Shown piece after piece: positions 11,901 to 23,502 of a stretch of DNA of 64,000 nucleotides (within the stretch, counting starts at the first letter, position 1; each line of letters begins with the position of its first letter). Source of the DNA: Metallyticus violacea (taxonomy: Eukaryota; Arthropoda; Insecta; Mantodea; Metallyticidae); assembly GCA_030762175.1 (NCBI GenBank), contig CM060846.1, forward strand, positions 311,088,512-311,152,511, read 5' to 3'. The position numbers and the translations under genes were made by a program. The notes under the pieces are model-generated. The model did no database searches and was not told where the DNA came from. It saw only the letters and a list, made by a program, of their open reading frames with translations.

Positions 11901-14900
11901 AATTAATCACGCAAGTGTTGATGTGTGCAAGTTAAGAGAACTTAATTTAATTATTTATTTATTATATAAATATTATTTATTTTATAATTTTTTATTTATT
12001 ATATAACCGATCGATAACATTATTTTGAATATGTTTTCTTCTTAAAGAGGACAACACTTTCCAACTAATGCTGAAGAACAAACATTTACTCTAAACTACA
12101 GTATTGAAAACAAAAATCACTTATTTTGTTTCTTCTATTAAAGTTTTAAATTATAAGTGCCCTTTCTGCCTATTGTGCTTCAATTAAATTATAAAGTAAC
12201 CTTTGGACTGTGTTAAAGAAAGAACAGGTGGTATTGAATCGGATCGTTTCTAATGTAAACCATAATGGAGGAGCTAGAGAGAGGGAGAGGTATTGTTTAT
12301 CTTGTGGATATGAGCGAACGTTGAGCGCAACCGTTATTTAATAATGCCCATAGCGTGACAGATTCTTGAGCATTTGATTAACGTGAAATTCTCTGCCATA
12401 GCACACATAATTTTCCCGTCTTCGCCCCTTGATGAATTTATGTGTGTCTACCCCTACATTGTGAGGGTGCAGAAACTTGGGAGCCATTATAGCAGCGAGA
12501 CGGCAGTCGGCTTTCTTCCAACGTCATGCAGTTAATGGGATGAATAAAATGGAGAACAAAGATATTATTCGCAACAGGTAATATATTTCGCGAAGGATGT
12601 GTGTCTTGGTCATGAATCATCCCCGCAGAAATAAGATCGAGTGTATGGTTAAGCGCCAGTAAATATTACGATGAACTAAATGTCTGTCAAAATCATCAGA
12701 AGGAATAGCAAATTTCATTAACTGGGATGCACATTCATAAATTTTTAGGCAACGTTCAGAAGTTAAATGTAATTCAACTTAATCAGAGAAATGCTCTTTT
12801 TGAAGTAATTTTTCTGTTATCCCTGAATTACGACTTAATTATTTATCTATTTTACACCAAATCATTAAGTACTGTATTGGTTCATGAGGAAAATATAATG
12901 ATATTAATGAATAGGTATCGGAATTTCTAAGCACAAAAGCCACAATGAAGCTTATATTGGTACTGGACTGTAGACAACAGGTTGGGAGTAGGTCACGAGC
13001 TACAAACCACCGTCTCCCCTTACGCACGACACTCATCAGTTCTTCTTTAGCTGCCGGACATAATTGAGCGTACCTAACTTGGTGTTGAGCGCTTAAGAAT
13101 TCCAATGCCTAGTCATGAAAAAAGAATGGTGTTTGTACTCATCGATTAGTTGATTTAAGATTACAAACGTTCCTTTTTTTCAGTAGAGAAATATTTTCCG
13201 ACATTTGAAGATCTATCTAGGCGTACCCAATCTTAATTTTTATTACTGTAACACTGAGTAAACAAGCTAATGACGTGCAACATCAACTAGCATGTTAACA
13301 CTTGAAGTGGTATTGCCGACTTCACCCCTCATCACAATCTTTATTATCAAGATCGTTATTATTTTAACCTTGTAATTAATCTTACTATGCATATAACAGT
13401 TATTATGAGTATTAAGATCATTATCCTCAGTATGACTGTTTGAATTAACTTCACTGGAAACCTATGTGTATAATATGTAAATATCGTGAGAAGTATAATG
13501 ATGTGTATAACTATATTTTAGTTAGACAAGACGTGTGAAACTTAGGAAGTGCCTGACACTGTTACACCATGTGAAGCCTCTCACTATAGAAAGAGGGTGA
13601 AACCAAGATTTTTCTTTATACGAGCGAGGAAGCTATGCTATTGTTCGACTTTTTTAAAGAGATCTATTACAGGAAAAGCTATCATTTATGAGAAAGTTGT
13701 GTGTACGTAGGAGTCCACAACAACGCTTAGAGGTGAAATACCCAATCAGTTAGAAAGTTTAAAAACCCCGTATAGACAAAGGCGTTACGTAAGACATGTT
13801 AAAATGTTCAGCCGTATAAAATATAAGAGTACCCAGCTTGAAAGCTGGATTCAAACTTGAACTTTTAAACAGCGATGTTTTTTTAAAGTTAGGGGGACAC
13901 GAATCTTAAAAGATTCAAATTCTGTATATATAGGCCATATGTAGACCGTAAGCTACACTCCAAGTCTAACTTTGAAAGCGGTAGGCTGCGTCACTCTAAG
14001 TTTAAATTCGACCGCGGCAGATTGCGTTATTGCAAGTATAATTTCAGCAGAGATAAGACTAGTGAAAGTAGGTGTGAGGTACTAAAGTTTAACTACTACA
14101 ACATTTGGACATGTTAGAATAATCGTAAGGATTTACGTGAATTAATTGTTTGGCTCAACGCAATCAAGTATGGTATATTAATTAGTGCAACAGATATGCA
14201 TTCCCCGTTCCCATGGTAAATGATGCGGCACTTAGAGACAACAGAAGTGACTCGGTAAATTGTGTATTGAACATACTCTTCGACGTGTTCTCATTAACTT
14301 CAGCAACCCACCTTCTTCTTCCCAAAAACCTAGAGTCAATAAAACCAGCAAATCAACCTGAGGTAATTATTATTCCTTCTTTGGAACGGGAGTATAACAA
14401 ATGAACGACGGCAGCCGAGGCGTCACGACGACTGAAGCTTACGCATCTGGAGACAATATCAGCATTGTGGGAACACCAATACTACTGGCCCAATTGACGG
14501 TGGTCCGCATTTAAATCGCCCTAGGTGTATAACATAAATCAACAACGTCATCTCCCATGCCATCCCACATAACGGCCCCAAAATTAGACGTGGGGAAATT
14601 ATGAAACCTAGTCCCCCCATTATGGTTTCACACAATGGCCAGAGCGCTTTTAAAGTTGCGGAAACAGAAGAACTCCAGATAATGAAACTACGTGATCGAT
14701 ATACAATGCACAGAGGCTCAAGTAGTATGGGAACTAGAGAGCGGAAAAATATGAAGACAAAATTTCAGTAAATTTAAAATTCACGTTGCTAAATTATGAA
14801 AAAGTGTGAAAAGTTTTTTTTTAAAAAAGCATTAACGCATTAAAATTGAAAGAATACCATTAAGATTTAATATACTCTAATGTTTGCGGCAATATATAAT

Positions 14901-15399
14901 TAGAACCATACAGTTCATTATTTCGATAGTAATTACAAGAATTTTCTCAATGTTTTGTGGAAAAAAAAAGCATCTGTACCAGCTGTACACTGAAAAGCTG
15001 CTCTTCATGATATGAAAGGAGCGAGCTGAAATTTTAGTTTTATATTCCCTGGGATAGATTTTGTCTTACCTTCTTCATTTAGTCCCCAAGTAATGAACTT
15101 CAAACATCCCGATGAGATTCTTACATCGTGTGATTTAATTGTTAAGAAGGGCATACATTTTAAAAGAATTATTTCAACAAATGCGTTTTTATTATTTAGG
15201 CATTTACAAAATGAAATTCGTTGAAATTTCACAAAGTTTCCAGGTCTTGAAAACGTAATTCTGTGACAAAGAGATACACTTACATATTACTTAGTATGTA
15301 TATATTTTCATTGAATATTCTTAATGAATGGGAAAAGTTTGTACATAAAGGAGTAAATTTAGGACAGAATATACCGTGAATATTTTTCTATTTGGAGAT
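8976..15399. other. Gene-free AT-rich DNA
   Basis: No recognisable gene. Frames at 10554-10828, 11654-11851, 12438-12620, 12839-13105 and 14213-14404 were read and match nothing I know. A patch at about 14400-14700 is less AT-rich but unassigned. Three degenerate copies of a roughly 35-bp unit may lie at 13947-14053. Confidence 0.45.
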
Positions 15400-15990
15400 A
15401 TAGTATTAATTTTTGACAAGGAAGATGGACAAAAAAAATACACCAAATATATAAAATAAATAAAGAATACACTATGATAGTGTCAAAGAAGCAATTGCGT
15501 TCCGGGGTAAATACCCAATAAGAACAACAATTGTAACAGAAGAAAAATGTAATAGAAAAAGTATCACACTTTCAATATTTAGGTGCCGATGTCACATATG
15601 AAGAAGATCAAGATGTTAATATAAAATACAAAAGTTCCAAGCTGTGTGTGGAACAATTACAAATACTGTGAAAAATAGAGTAAGAAAATACACACAGTCA
15701 TGGCCTTACTAGTTATTTTTTATGGGAGTGAGGCTTGGACTTAAAAAAATAGAAGGGGATAAAATTGAAGGGGTAAAAATGCATTTTTTTATGATTTGTC
15801 AAAGATTGCACAAAAGAAGATCACATAAGAAATGAATTAGAAGTACAGGGAATATTACAACAATTAGGAAAGTATATAAAAATAGAATGCCAAAAAATAT
15901 GTTGGCATATAACCTGGAAGGAAGAGATCAATCGGAAGACCAAGAAAAAATGAATGGAAACAAAAATGTGAAACTGGCAGGATCTAATCC
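15400..15990 (+). pseudogene. Non-LTR retrotransposon relic, C-terminal end of reverse transcriptase protein
   Basis: Reading across frameshifts gives, in order, AIAFRGKYPIRTTIVTEEKC, QYLGADVTYEEDQDVNIK, FQAVCGTITNTVKNRVRKYT, LLVIFYGSEAWT, then DCTKEDHIRNELEVQGILQQ and GRPRKNEWKQ. This is the order seen at the C-terminal end of many insect endonuclease-reverse transcriptase proteins: the YLG motif after the catalytic palm, the LLYGSE-WT block, RNEDI-like, and the terminal GRPRKRW block. At least three frame changes and several stops make it dead. The catalytic palm and endonuclease are not visible, as is usual for a 5'-truncated LINE. The clade is not resolved by eye. Confidence 0.75.
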
Positions 15991-16129
15991 GTGATGGAAG
16001 AAGAGGAACGAAATAGCCATGTGAGATGGCGGGATTTTCTCACTTTTAACACATCTGATATTAGTTAATAGGTAAGCAACTGGACTCCTTCCATTCTGTT
16101 TCAACAAATTAACAAAAGTTTAAATTCAT

Positions 16130-17115
16130 TGCCATTATAGATCAGCAGATAAAGGAATTCTCATCCCTTCAGATAGTCAAGGTACTTTAAAAGTACTTTC
16201 CTTCGAATATAGGAATGCCCTAACTACCATGGCATCTCGCAACAGGCTTGAACTGCAGTGGGTGCCGGGGCATTAGGGCGTTTACGGAAATGAAAAACCA
16301 GACCAGCTGGCCAAAAAGGGTTCTAAAACACTTTATTGGCCCTGAAGCCGTGATTGAACTAGCACATGTAGTGCCAAAACGACGGTAAAAACATAGGCAA
16401 ATTAATTAAGGTGGCAAGCTTAATCCTTGATAAAGACAAACTAGGAAATTGGCCCTAGTTTCAAGCAATACTCTTTCCCTATCTCTCCTTAAATTGGACA
16501 GAAGAGGCATAAGGAAATTAGTTGCGCTAATTACTGAACATGGTCACTTCAGGAAACATCTACGAAAGGGGCGGGGGGCTAAAGTGTAAACAGGATGAGG
16601 AGACTGTATAGCGCATCTTTTTTTTATTTAATTTATTTACGGACGCTCTTTAACAGCTCAGGTCATCAGCGATCCATTCTATTCAGGGCGTGAAACGGCC
16701 GACAAATTTTGCTCAAAGGCCTCTTTTTTTCAGGCTTGAGGTTCTTTTTCGTGCCGGAAATGTACGACATTGGACCCACGGCTCTACTTCCCTTCCGAAG
16801 GAAGCCATACTTAGGATTTTTACGCCCGAAAAAATCCATCGGTCCTGACCGGGATCGAACCCGCGATCTTGGATTTAGAAGGCAAGTGTGGTTAGCACTA
16901 CACCACCAGGACCAACCAAGCACATCCTGTTGAGTGCCTATTCCTGTTAAGAAAGAAATTTTCTAATTCTATAATTAGGAAATAACTAGGAACGGACTTT
17001 AATATTGGAACCAAGGTACTGCAACTTGTATAAAGAATAGACTTCGGGAAACAATGAAGGCGTCTCTTCCAATAGGGTAACACATTAAGCCTTATAGACT
17101 GACGTGCCGGAAGTT
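16130..17115 (+). pseudogene. Non-LTR retrotransposon relic with RNase H domain, split by a SINE
   Basis: Reads ILIPSDSQGTLKVLSFEYRN, ALTTMASRNRLELQWVPGH, GVYGNEKPDQLAKKG. The first piece holds the RNase H D-S-Q signature, the second and third the WVPGH-G--GNE-AD-LA-KG block of I/R1-type elements. Downstream, KEISCANY (about 16515), HFRKHLRKG and QDEETV (about 16600) match the C-terminal tail that follows RNase H. The gene is then cut by the SINE at 16618-16918 and resumes with HILLS and, from about 16990, NFDIGTKVLQLV. Stops inside conserved blocks (after WVPGH) show it is dead. It follows the relic at 15.4-16.0 kb but belongs to a different type, since that one shows no RNase H. Confidence 0.75.
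16618..16918 (-). mobile_element. SINE-A, nearly full length, inserted in the RNase H-type LINE relic
   Basis: Complete reverse-oriented SINE-A: tail, body with CCTTCCGAAGGAAGCC, then the tRNA-like head with B box (on the minus strand GGTTCGATCCC) and A box (TGGTGTAGTG). Flanks AGCGCATC (16610-16617) and AGCACATC (16919-16926) form an 8-bp target-site duplication with one change. The LINE reading resumes after it, which dates the SINE as younger than the LINE. Confidence 0.9.
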
Positions 17116-17689
17116 GTTTAAACTCCATTAAACCGCTGTCATCTTATTTTATATATAAGCATATTTCTAATGTCCTCACTTCTCTCACATATATTTAAAT
17201 CACGTTTGACGAGCAGCAATACTTATTTGAGCTCGTTAATTATGGAGGATGTTCCGTTGTCACTGATTGTGAAACTAAGTAATTAGCGGAAGTAAATTAA
17301 CCCAGAACGCACGTAGTTGAGCAAAGGTGAGTCAAGCAAGAACACCCGGCACAGTTGCTGCCTGTAGTTCTGTAATATAAGTTCATTTTTTTTTCATAGA
17401 CTATCCAATTTAATGAACTATTGCTGCCACTGTAGATAAGCCGGTGTTTTGTCATTTAAATACAATTGTTTTTTATAACATGCACATAAATGTATATCCA
17501 TTTATGTTAGTGCAGTTCAAATTTGAGGTTAGTAGATCTGCCCTAAGTTCGGTGATGAGTAAAATATCCCGTTTTTTGGAGCATATAGAAGCTAAACAAC
17601 TTTGCACTCTTTCACAGTTTATTTCATACTCTTTGTGCTAATTAATATCTGGTCTTGCCATAAATACTACTAAAAGGTTAAGTTAATTA
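17116..17689 (+). other. Gene-free DNA
   Basis: Possibly the 3' untranslated remainder of the preceding LINE, but nothing diagnostic is visible. A frame of 65 codons at 17444-17641 is unrecognised. Confidence 0.4.
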
Positions 17690-18530
17690 AGTGTAGCTAT
17701 TTTAATATTTGTATTTGTTTTTGATACGGTTTTCCCTCGTGTAATCAAAATGTTTAGCACCAATGGGTTCTCAAAATGGGCCCTGTTTGCTCTTGTAGTG
17801 ACTGAAATATCTGGCCATTTGTCTGTAGCAGCACGCACTACCTCCATTGTAAAATTTGCCATTGCTGACTCCAAGGACAGCTCGAGACTCTTAATATTAG
17901 GGCGCCTTTTGTTGCAAGTCGTACCTCAAGCCCAAGGGTTTCAGGTCAGGACTGCTAGAAGGCCAAACTGGAGCGCTAATAAAAGCTGAACATATCTTTT
18001 AAACCAAGTCAGGGCTAACCTTACCTTGTGGGTTGGCTTCAATCTTGCTGGTAGCCTCAATGCTGTTGATGAAATAAAATCTTACTCTCGTTCTTCATCA
18101 TAGGTTCCAACAAAGTAGTTCCATACACTTTGGTGATTGTCTTCAATTCCTTGGGACAGAAATGAAGCTTGTGGCACCATTACTAAGGCAGCGCAGTGTT
18201 TTCTCTGGATCTTCGGGCTCTCTCATAAGCTTCTCTTGTCATTTTGGTGTTGTACACGACTTTCTCGTCAGTAGAAAGAAATTTCTGATGGTAGTGGTTG
18301 CGTAACGTTATAGCAGTCTTTTGCATCTTAACACCTTCTCCTTCAGCTCTGAAGCTAAGAATGGCTGGCACTTCAACGTAAAGTCCTCAGTTCAAGATCT
18401 TGTCTTGCACTAAACTTCCAAGCAGCTACGGTTCTCCGGGCATCAACACTTCTGATATTAATGATGCGTTTTACAAACTTTTACTGGTTTTTGGAGATCT
18501 GAAAAAAACTTGTTTTGAAGAATTCCCAAT
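17690..18530 (-). pseudogene. Tc1/mariner-type transposase relic, nearly whole
   Basis: Minus-strand reading with several frame changes gives, N to C: a helix-turn-helix end (RSVDARRTVAAWKFSARQDL near 18450), QPFLASELKEKVLRCKRLL (18360), LSTDEKVVYNTKMTREAYER with the first catalytic D (18270), LHFCPKELKTITKVYGTTL and LEPMMKN (18150), a QQD site carrying the second D (about 18045), VWPSSSPDLKPLG with the third acidic region (about 17965), and LELSLESAMANFTMEVVRAA, DKWPDISVTTRANRAHFE at the C-terminus (17750). This matches the insect DD34E/D-type layout. Stops and shifts make it inactive. The SINE-B at 18614 starts just upstream of the readable N-terminal part. No inverted terminal repeats found. 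Confidence 0.8.
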
Positions 18531-18613
18531 TTTATCATGGGGTATCACTGCAGCAAATTTTTCATAACCTTCCCATTCTACGGTGAAATCTGGAGTAATG
18601 TACTCTGCCGCAC

Positions 18614-18886
18614 TTTTTATTAGTGTTTAACGCACGTTTTAACTATTGAGGTATCACAGACGGTGGGTACTGATGATATATGAAATGAATGATAAACTGG
18701 GAAGGGTTTTTCTTTCTTTCTTTCTTTTTAAGGAAGGAAATGTTCCGGGCCTAAGTTTGGGGTGCCTCCCTGGCAATTGCTATTAATGAGGACCGAGGAA
18801 AAACTGGACGGTTCTGGTGGGAATCGAATCCCAGACCTCCCGCTCACGAGTCCGCACCCTTAGCGACCTTGGCCACCCGCGTTGGT
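18614..18886 (-). mobile_element. SINE-B, full length, reverse orientation
   Basis: The minus strand reads CCAACGCGGGTGGCCAAGGTCGC at the head (A box TGGCCAAGG), then a B box GATTCGATTCCC, body GTCCTCATTAATAGC and TTAGGCCCGGAACATTTCC, and a GTTAAACACTAATAAAA tail. Flanks TCTGCCGCAC (18604-18613) and TCTGTTGCAC (18887-18896) are a 10-bp target-site duplication with two C/T changes. A TTTC microsatellite interrupts the body. Confidence 0.88.
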
Positions 18887-18896
18887 TCTGTTGCAC

Positions 18897-21309
18897 CTAC
18901 TCAACAATGAAGTTGACAGCAAAACTGCTATTTGGTTGCCAAAATACCTGGTACAGCTCCTTTCAAACGTTTTAATTATATTTATGGAAAAACTTGATGC
19001 ATCACGTGTGATTATGCATATTTACAATTCAATATCAATACCAAATTTGCATCCATTTCAAAATATAACAAGCCAGAACGATATTTGCTTCAGAAATGCT
19101 ACTTTTAGTTTTGCGAGTTTGATTATTTTAAAAAGTATTATTACCATATCTGTATTATTTTGATTATTTGGGAATAAAATTTTTCTCTGAGTATTTTAAT
19201 TGTATTCTTTAGAAGGTCTTGAACATTAATATTTGCGATTAATTATTATAACAGTTTTATATAAATCTTATCTAACATTATATTAAACCAAGTTTATACT
19301 TTTTTTTTTTACTCTGTTTCTAACCTAGAACAAATTTTCTGTTGTTGACTTCAAAACATGCTGTCATATTTACTTAATTGCATAGAAAGCGTTTGTTGCT
19401 GGTATTTCGTTTCTGAATAAACTTTCCCATTAACTAGCATTCGTCTTATTCGAGCTGTTTCCAAAGCAGCACTTTTCCTCCGGTAAACATAACATATTCA
19501 AAATAAAATTCTTAACTTTTTTTAACGTTTAATCTTAGTATCATCTTTCAGATGTTTATGTTCGAAAATTAATTTTAGTTTCAACCCCTCATGTTCTCAG
19601 GTACCATGAGTACCTAAAAGTAGAAAATTAACAGGAAATGAATTACATGAACAAACTAAATGCTGTGGTATTTACGGGTGATTTCATGCTATAAATGCAC
19701 CAAAATATTGCAAAAAATATTAGTCGTTGACGTTCTATGGCCAAACAAAATGATTTCTGCGTTACCTTTATTGCGTTGTAACATGTTTATGTGTCAAAAT
19801 TCACACATTATAATTATGATAATGGATAGGTAAACACAAATAGAATAAATAATGTCCTTTGCTATTTGTTTGTAACTCGAAGTTTTTACCTTAATTCACC
19901 TGAAAATTTGATGTGGATAATTTGGATTCGCTAAATAAAATTTTGAATCACTTTGTTATTGTCATAGCGTTGATATTAACAAATATAAAAGTAAGTAACG
20001 CCAGTTTAGAGTTTTTTTTTTTTTTGCAGTAGGCTTATGCAAACAGACGCGCACTCAATATTTGCAATCAGTGCATTCTGAAATTATAAGGTAACTATGC
20101 GAAACACTTAAGCAGCATACGTTACGAGATAAAACATTTATTTTCTTGAAAACTCTATGAGATAAAGAAAAAAGTACCTATACTTTTATAGTTCCCCTTA
20201 TTAGGGTACAGTGTTTAGTTTGTGGTGTTTTGATTATACCTATATAGATAACAGATTATATACTTTATGTGAAATGTTCAAAGACAACCGCCTATATATT
20301 GTTAAGCTAAGATACTTGACTGTTGACGCTATCTAGCAGCGATTAAAGGAAATAAAACTGTAAATTTAGTCATTGATGTGAACGAAAATTGCATCACAAA
20401 ATTTGTTCTTCCCATGACAAGTCCCTATTGTGCTGCGTTAAGAACCAGAATATACAGCGATGCTATTTTTTGTTTGTAAGCACATAAGGACATGTATATC
20501 TATCCTGTAACACAGATTCACATCAACAGGTAAAAACGATTTGAAGCAGTGATTAAAGGAATTTCTTTCCGTATTGTATACAGCTACACTGCAATTCTTG
20601 CGGGAATGTTTCCTCCCAACATGACACTCTTTATTAATGAACTTTATCATTGGTATCCTTTTTCTGCAATTAAATGTGTTTATGCTACTGAATTGCTATT
20701 GGCGTAGTCTGCAATAAATCTTGGGCTCCCCACTTAAGCTTTGAGGCGCATTTTTGTTGCGAATCAACTTCTAAACTTGTTTATGTGGATCTGCAACGCT
20801 GACACGCAACAAGGTAGCTTACCATGCGGTCATAGGCCAAAGAGACCTTGGTTCATATCTCCTTAAGGACTGGCATTGTGTTAACACGTGTTCTTGGATA
20901 GAAAAAAAAAGAAGTTAAAAGCGAAGTAAAGGAACAAGAGAAAACAAAAAAGAACAAACGTGTAGAAAGGCTACATAAAATAATTTATCTAGAAATGTTC
21001 CGAGCAGACAGGTAGAATTGCTCAATTTTGTGCGCGCTGTTTATAAGGTATAGGAAGACTAAAATATTCCTTTATTCTGTCTTAGCTATTCCTAAGTGAT
21101 ACTTCAAACAAGCAACTTTTTGTTTCTGAAGAGATTTCATTCTACTTTTGTGATCAATGAAAAGAAAAATATGCTCAAAAACCGGATACCATCTGCATTT
21201 ATTTCATGTGTTTAATGTAAATGAAGATATAACCAATTGTTGTCCCGGTACTTTTTATTTACTAATTTTTATTTTAAACATTTTACCTCTTTCCCTAGTT
21301 CAGTAAAGA
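18897..21309. other. Gene-free AT-rich DNA
   Basis: Strongly AT-rich with homopolymer runs. Nothing recognised. A weak tRNA-SINE-like patch around 20800-20890 lacks a convincing A or B box. Confidence 0.45.
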
Positions 21310-21673
21310 AGAGAAACCGTTGTTTTCGATGCCTGAAGTGTTATTATGGACAAAAAGACCTCAAAATTCTTCAAACCTAAGTTTTACACTTGTAGATATT
21401 TTATGAATTCAAATCGACAAATACACACTGAGTATAATTTAATACACAAATTCCGTGTATGATGAAATTAAACTCAACACAGCTCAAGTTTCTTTATTTC
21501 TACCATCATGCCTTTATTTCCTATAGCATGTGAATTCTCAAAATCGCAGAGGGCTCAAATTGTTATTGTCATATTTGCAAGTTTTCATGTACACTCCAAA
21601 TAAAAATTTTCCACGGTATCCAGCTAATTGTTCGTCAACAGTCAATTGAGTGCCTGGAGTGTGCTGTTTTACG

Positions 21674-22273
21674 TTTGATTTGATTTATTTGCGGAAGCTC
21701 TTTAACATCTCAGGTTATCAGCGTCCCCATTCAATTCTCCTGGTGGTGTAGTGGTAACCTTAGTTGCCTTTTAAACCCTAAATCGCGGGTTCGATTCAGG
21801 CCAGGACCGATGGATTTTTTCGGGTGTAAAAATCTTAAGTATCGCTTCCTTCGGAAGGGAAGTAAAGGAAGTGAGTCCCGTGTGGTACATTTACGGCACG
21901 AAAAGGAACCTCAAGCCTGAAAAAAGAGGTCTCTGAGTAAAATTTGTTGGCCGTTTCACGCCCTGAATTGAATGGAACGCTGATGACCTGAGGAATTAAA
22001 GAGCGTTCGTAAATAAATCAAATCAAATCTCCCATTCAATTCAGGGCGTGAAACGGCCGGCAAACTTTGCTCAGATGCCTCTTTTTTCAGTCTTGAGGTT
22101 CTTTATCGTGCCGTAAATGTACGACACGGGACCCACGACTTTACTTCCCTTCCGAAGGAAGCCATACTTAGGATTCTTACGCCAGAAAAGAATCCATCGG
22201 TCCTGGCCGGGCTTGAACCCGCGATCTTGGGTTTAAGAGGCAAGTATGGTAGCCACTACACCACCAGGACCGA
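21674..22273 (-). mobile_element. SINE-A (outer copy), split by a second SINE-A
   Basis: The reverse-oriented copy is in two parts: tail and start of body at 21674-21737, and the rest at 22031-22273 ending in the tRNA head (CCACTACACCACCAGGACC). The outer flanks CTGTTTTACG (21664-21673 and 22274-22283) are a perfect 10-bp target-site duplication. It lies inside the piggyBac-like relic. Confidence 0.92.
21738..22030 (+). mobile_element. SINE-A (inner copy), inserted in the opposite-facing SINE-A
   Basis: Forward copy from TCCTGGTGGTGTAGTGG (A box) through GGTTCGATTC (B box), GGCTTCCTTCGGAAGG-like core and CCCTGAATTGAATGG to the tail AAATAAATCAAATCAAAT. The 12-bp repeat CCCATTCAATTC at 21726-21737 and 22031-22042 is its target-site duplication. 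Almost full length and well preserved. Confidence 0.93.
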
Positions 22274-22345
22274 CTGTTTTACGAAGAATGTAAATATTTC
22301 ACTAAATGCACATAATTATATTTTCTCCGTTTCTTTCTAGTTGTT

Positions 22346-23184
22346 AATGATCAAATCTTACATGAAAACATCGCAGGATATTTATTCCTACAAATATTTT
22401 TCATTTCAGAGGTTGTAGCTTTCATTGCGAGTAATCATATGAAAGCACACATTTGTGCTGTGTTAGTTGACGCTTATCTGAGTTGTTTTGAAAGATTGGC
22501 TGATTTTCATGAGTCATAAATAATCTCATTGTTATTTCTACGGTCAACAATTTTGTACACACTCAGGTTCTATGAATATCACAAAAGCATTCCTGATTGA
22601 GAATACTTTCCTGGTCCAGTAAGCTATGATACAAGATTCTGCTTTTGACGTTCAGATTGTTTTCTGTACAATATCCAATATAACTGGCATATGTTGGTCT
22701 AGTATCAATTGTCTCTTCATGTCGGTATGCTCAATAACATAAGTTTATCTTCAACTACCGAACCTAGACATCGCTTTTACTCCTCTTCCTTAATTTTCAT
22801 AACATCACACAGATCATGTTGTCAGTCCACAATATACCAGTTTCATTTTCCCCGATTTGACATCTTTCAGCTTAGAAAACGACAGCTTGCAAAGCTAATG
22901 CAACTCAGGATTGCAATACCTGCACAACATTGTTTATGAAGGACATATTAACAATGGAAAGATCATGGTGATGAAACACAACAATTACAAATAAAAGAAA
23001 ACTGAGACTGGGGCACACTGTATCCTATTTGATATGCGGATGGGTTAATAAAATTCTTAATAGTGTTTCACAACGTCTGGAAAATATGTCTCTCATCATA
23101 ATCAGGTATGCATTCGTCTTATTTAATGTAGCTTTACTGTGCAAATCACTTATATTTACGAACTAAACTTAATAACTGGTATTA
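22346..23184. other. Gene-free AT-rich DNA, possibly more of the piggyBac-like relic
   Basis: The minus strand could hold the N-terminal part of the piggyBac-like transposase, but I cannot read convincing motifs. A 76-codon plus frame at 22709-22939 is unrecognised. Confidence 0.35.
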
Positions 23185-23186
23185 TA

Positions 23187-23345
23187 ATCGAGCTGGTTGG
23201 CTCAAGTTGTAACGTCTGGGACTCGCATTCAGCAGATCCTAGGTTTATATACCTTGGGGCTGGCCATTCTGACCTTATGCTCAATCGTGATTTCCCCTGG
23301 TTGCTAAGGCGAATGCTGCCAATTCCTTTTCATTCTCATTTCATG
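23187..23345 (+). mobile_element. SINE-C, degenerate tRNA-derived repeat
   Basis: GAGCTGGTTGGCTCAAGTTG resembles a tRNA 5' half with A box TGGCTCAAGTTG. The expected B box position holds the decayed AGGTTTATATACC. The tail part, GGGCTGGCCATTCTGACCTT then TTTCCCCTGGTTGCTAAGGC, looks like a SINE body. Only one copy in the window, so the boundaries are approximate. Confidence 0.5.
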
Positions 23346-23502
23346 TAATTTTATATGTTGGTTCTGTTACAGGGTCAAAATTGTCTGGGTGAGGTTAGTT
23401 GCTACGGTTTGACGGTGCTTTGCGCTTTGGAAAGTTTTCTGCTCAGGTATCTAATATGGAAAAGGCCCCTCTGAGAGGCTCCAACTTCTTGAATGGGCGT
23501 AT

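Larger units (their letters stand above)
21310..22345 (-). pseudogene. piggyBac-like transposase relic, carrying nested SINEs
   Basis: On the minus strand just left of the SINE pair the sequence reads HTPGTQLTVDEQLAGYRGKF and FGVYMKT, followed after a frame change by ALCDFENS. This corresponds to the piggyBac core YTPG--LTIDEQL-GFRG--PFR-Y, with its catalytic D, and to the next conserved region ALCD with the following catalytic D. Further down, KNFEVFLSIITLQASKTTVS resembles the later TLVSYVPKKNK-V-LLS block. Right of the SINEs (about 22290-22345) TTRKKRRKYN resembles the basic stretch before the core. Stops and shifts show it is dead. No terminal repeats or TTAA sites were established. Confidence 0.65.

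Noticed and set aside
16709..16933. Frames of 74 and 85 codons on either strand
   Set aside because: They are translations of the SINE-A copy, not proteins.
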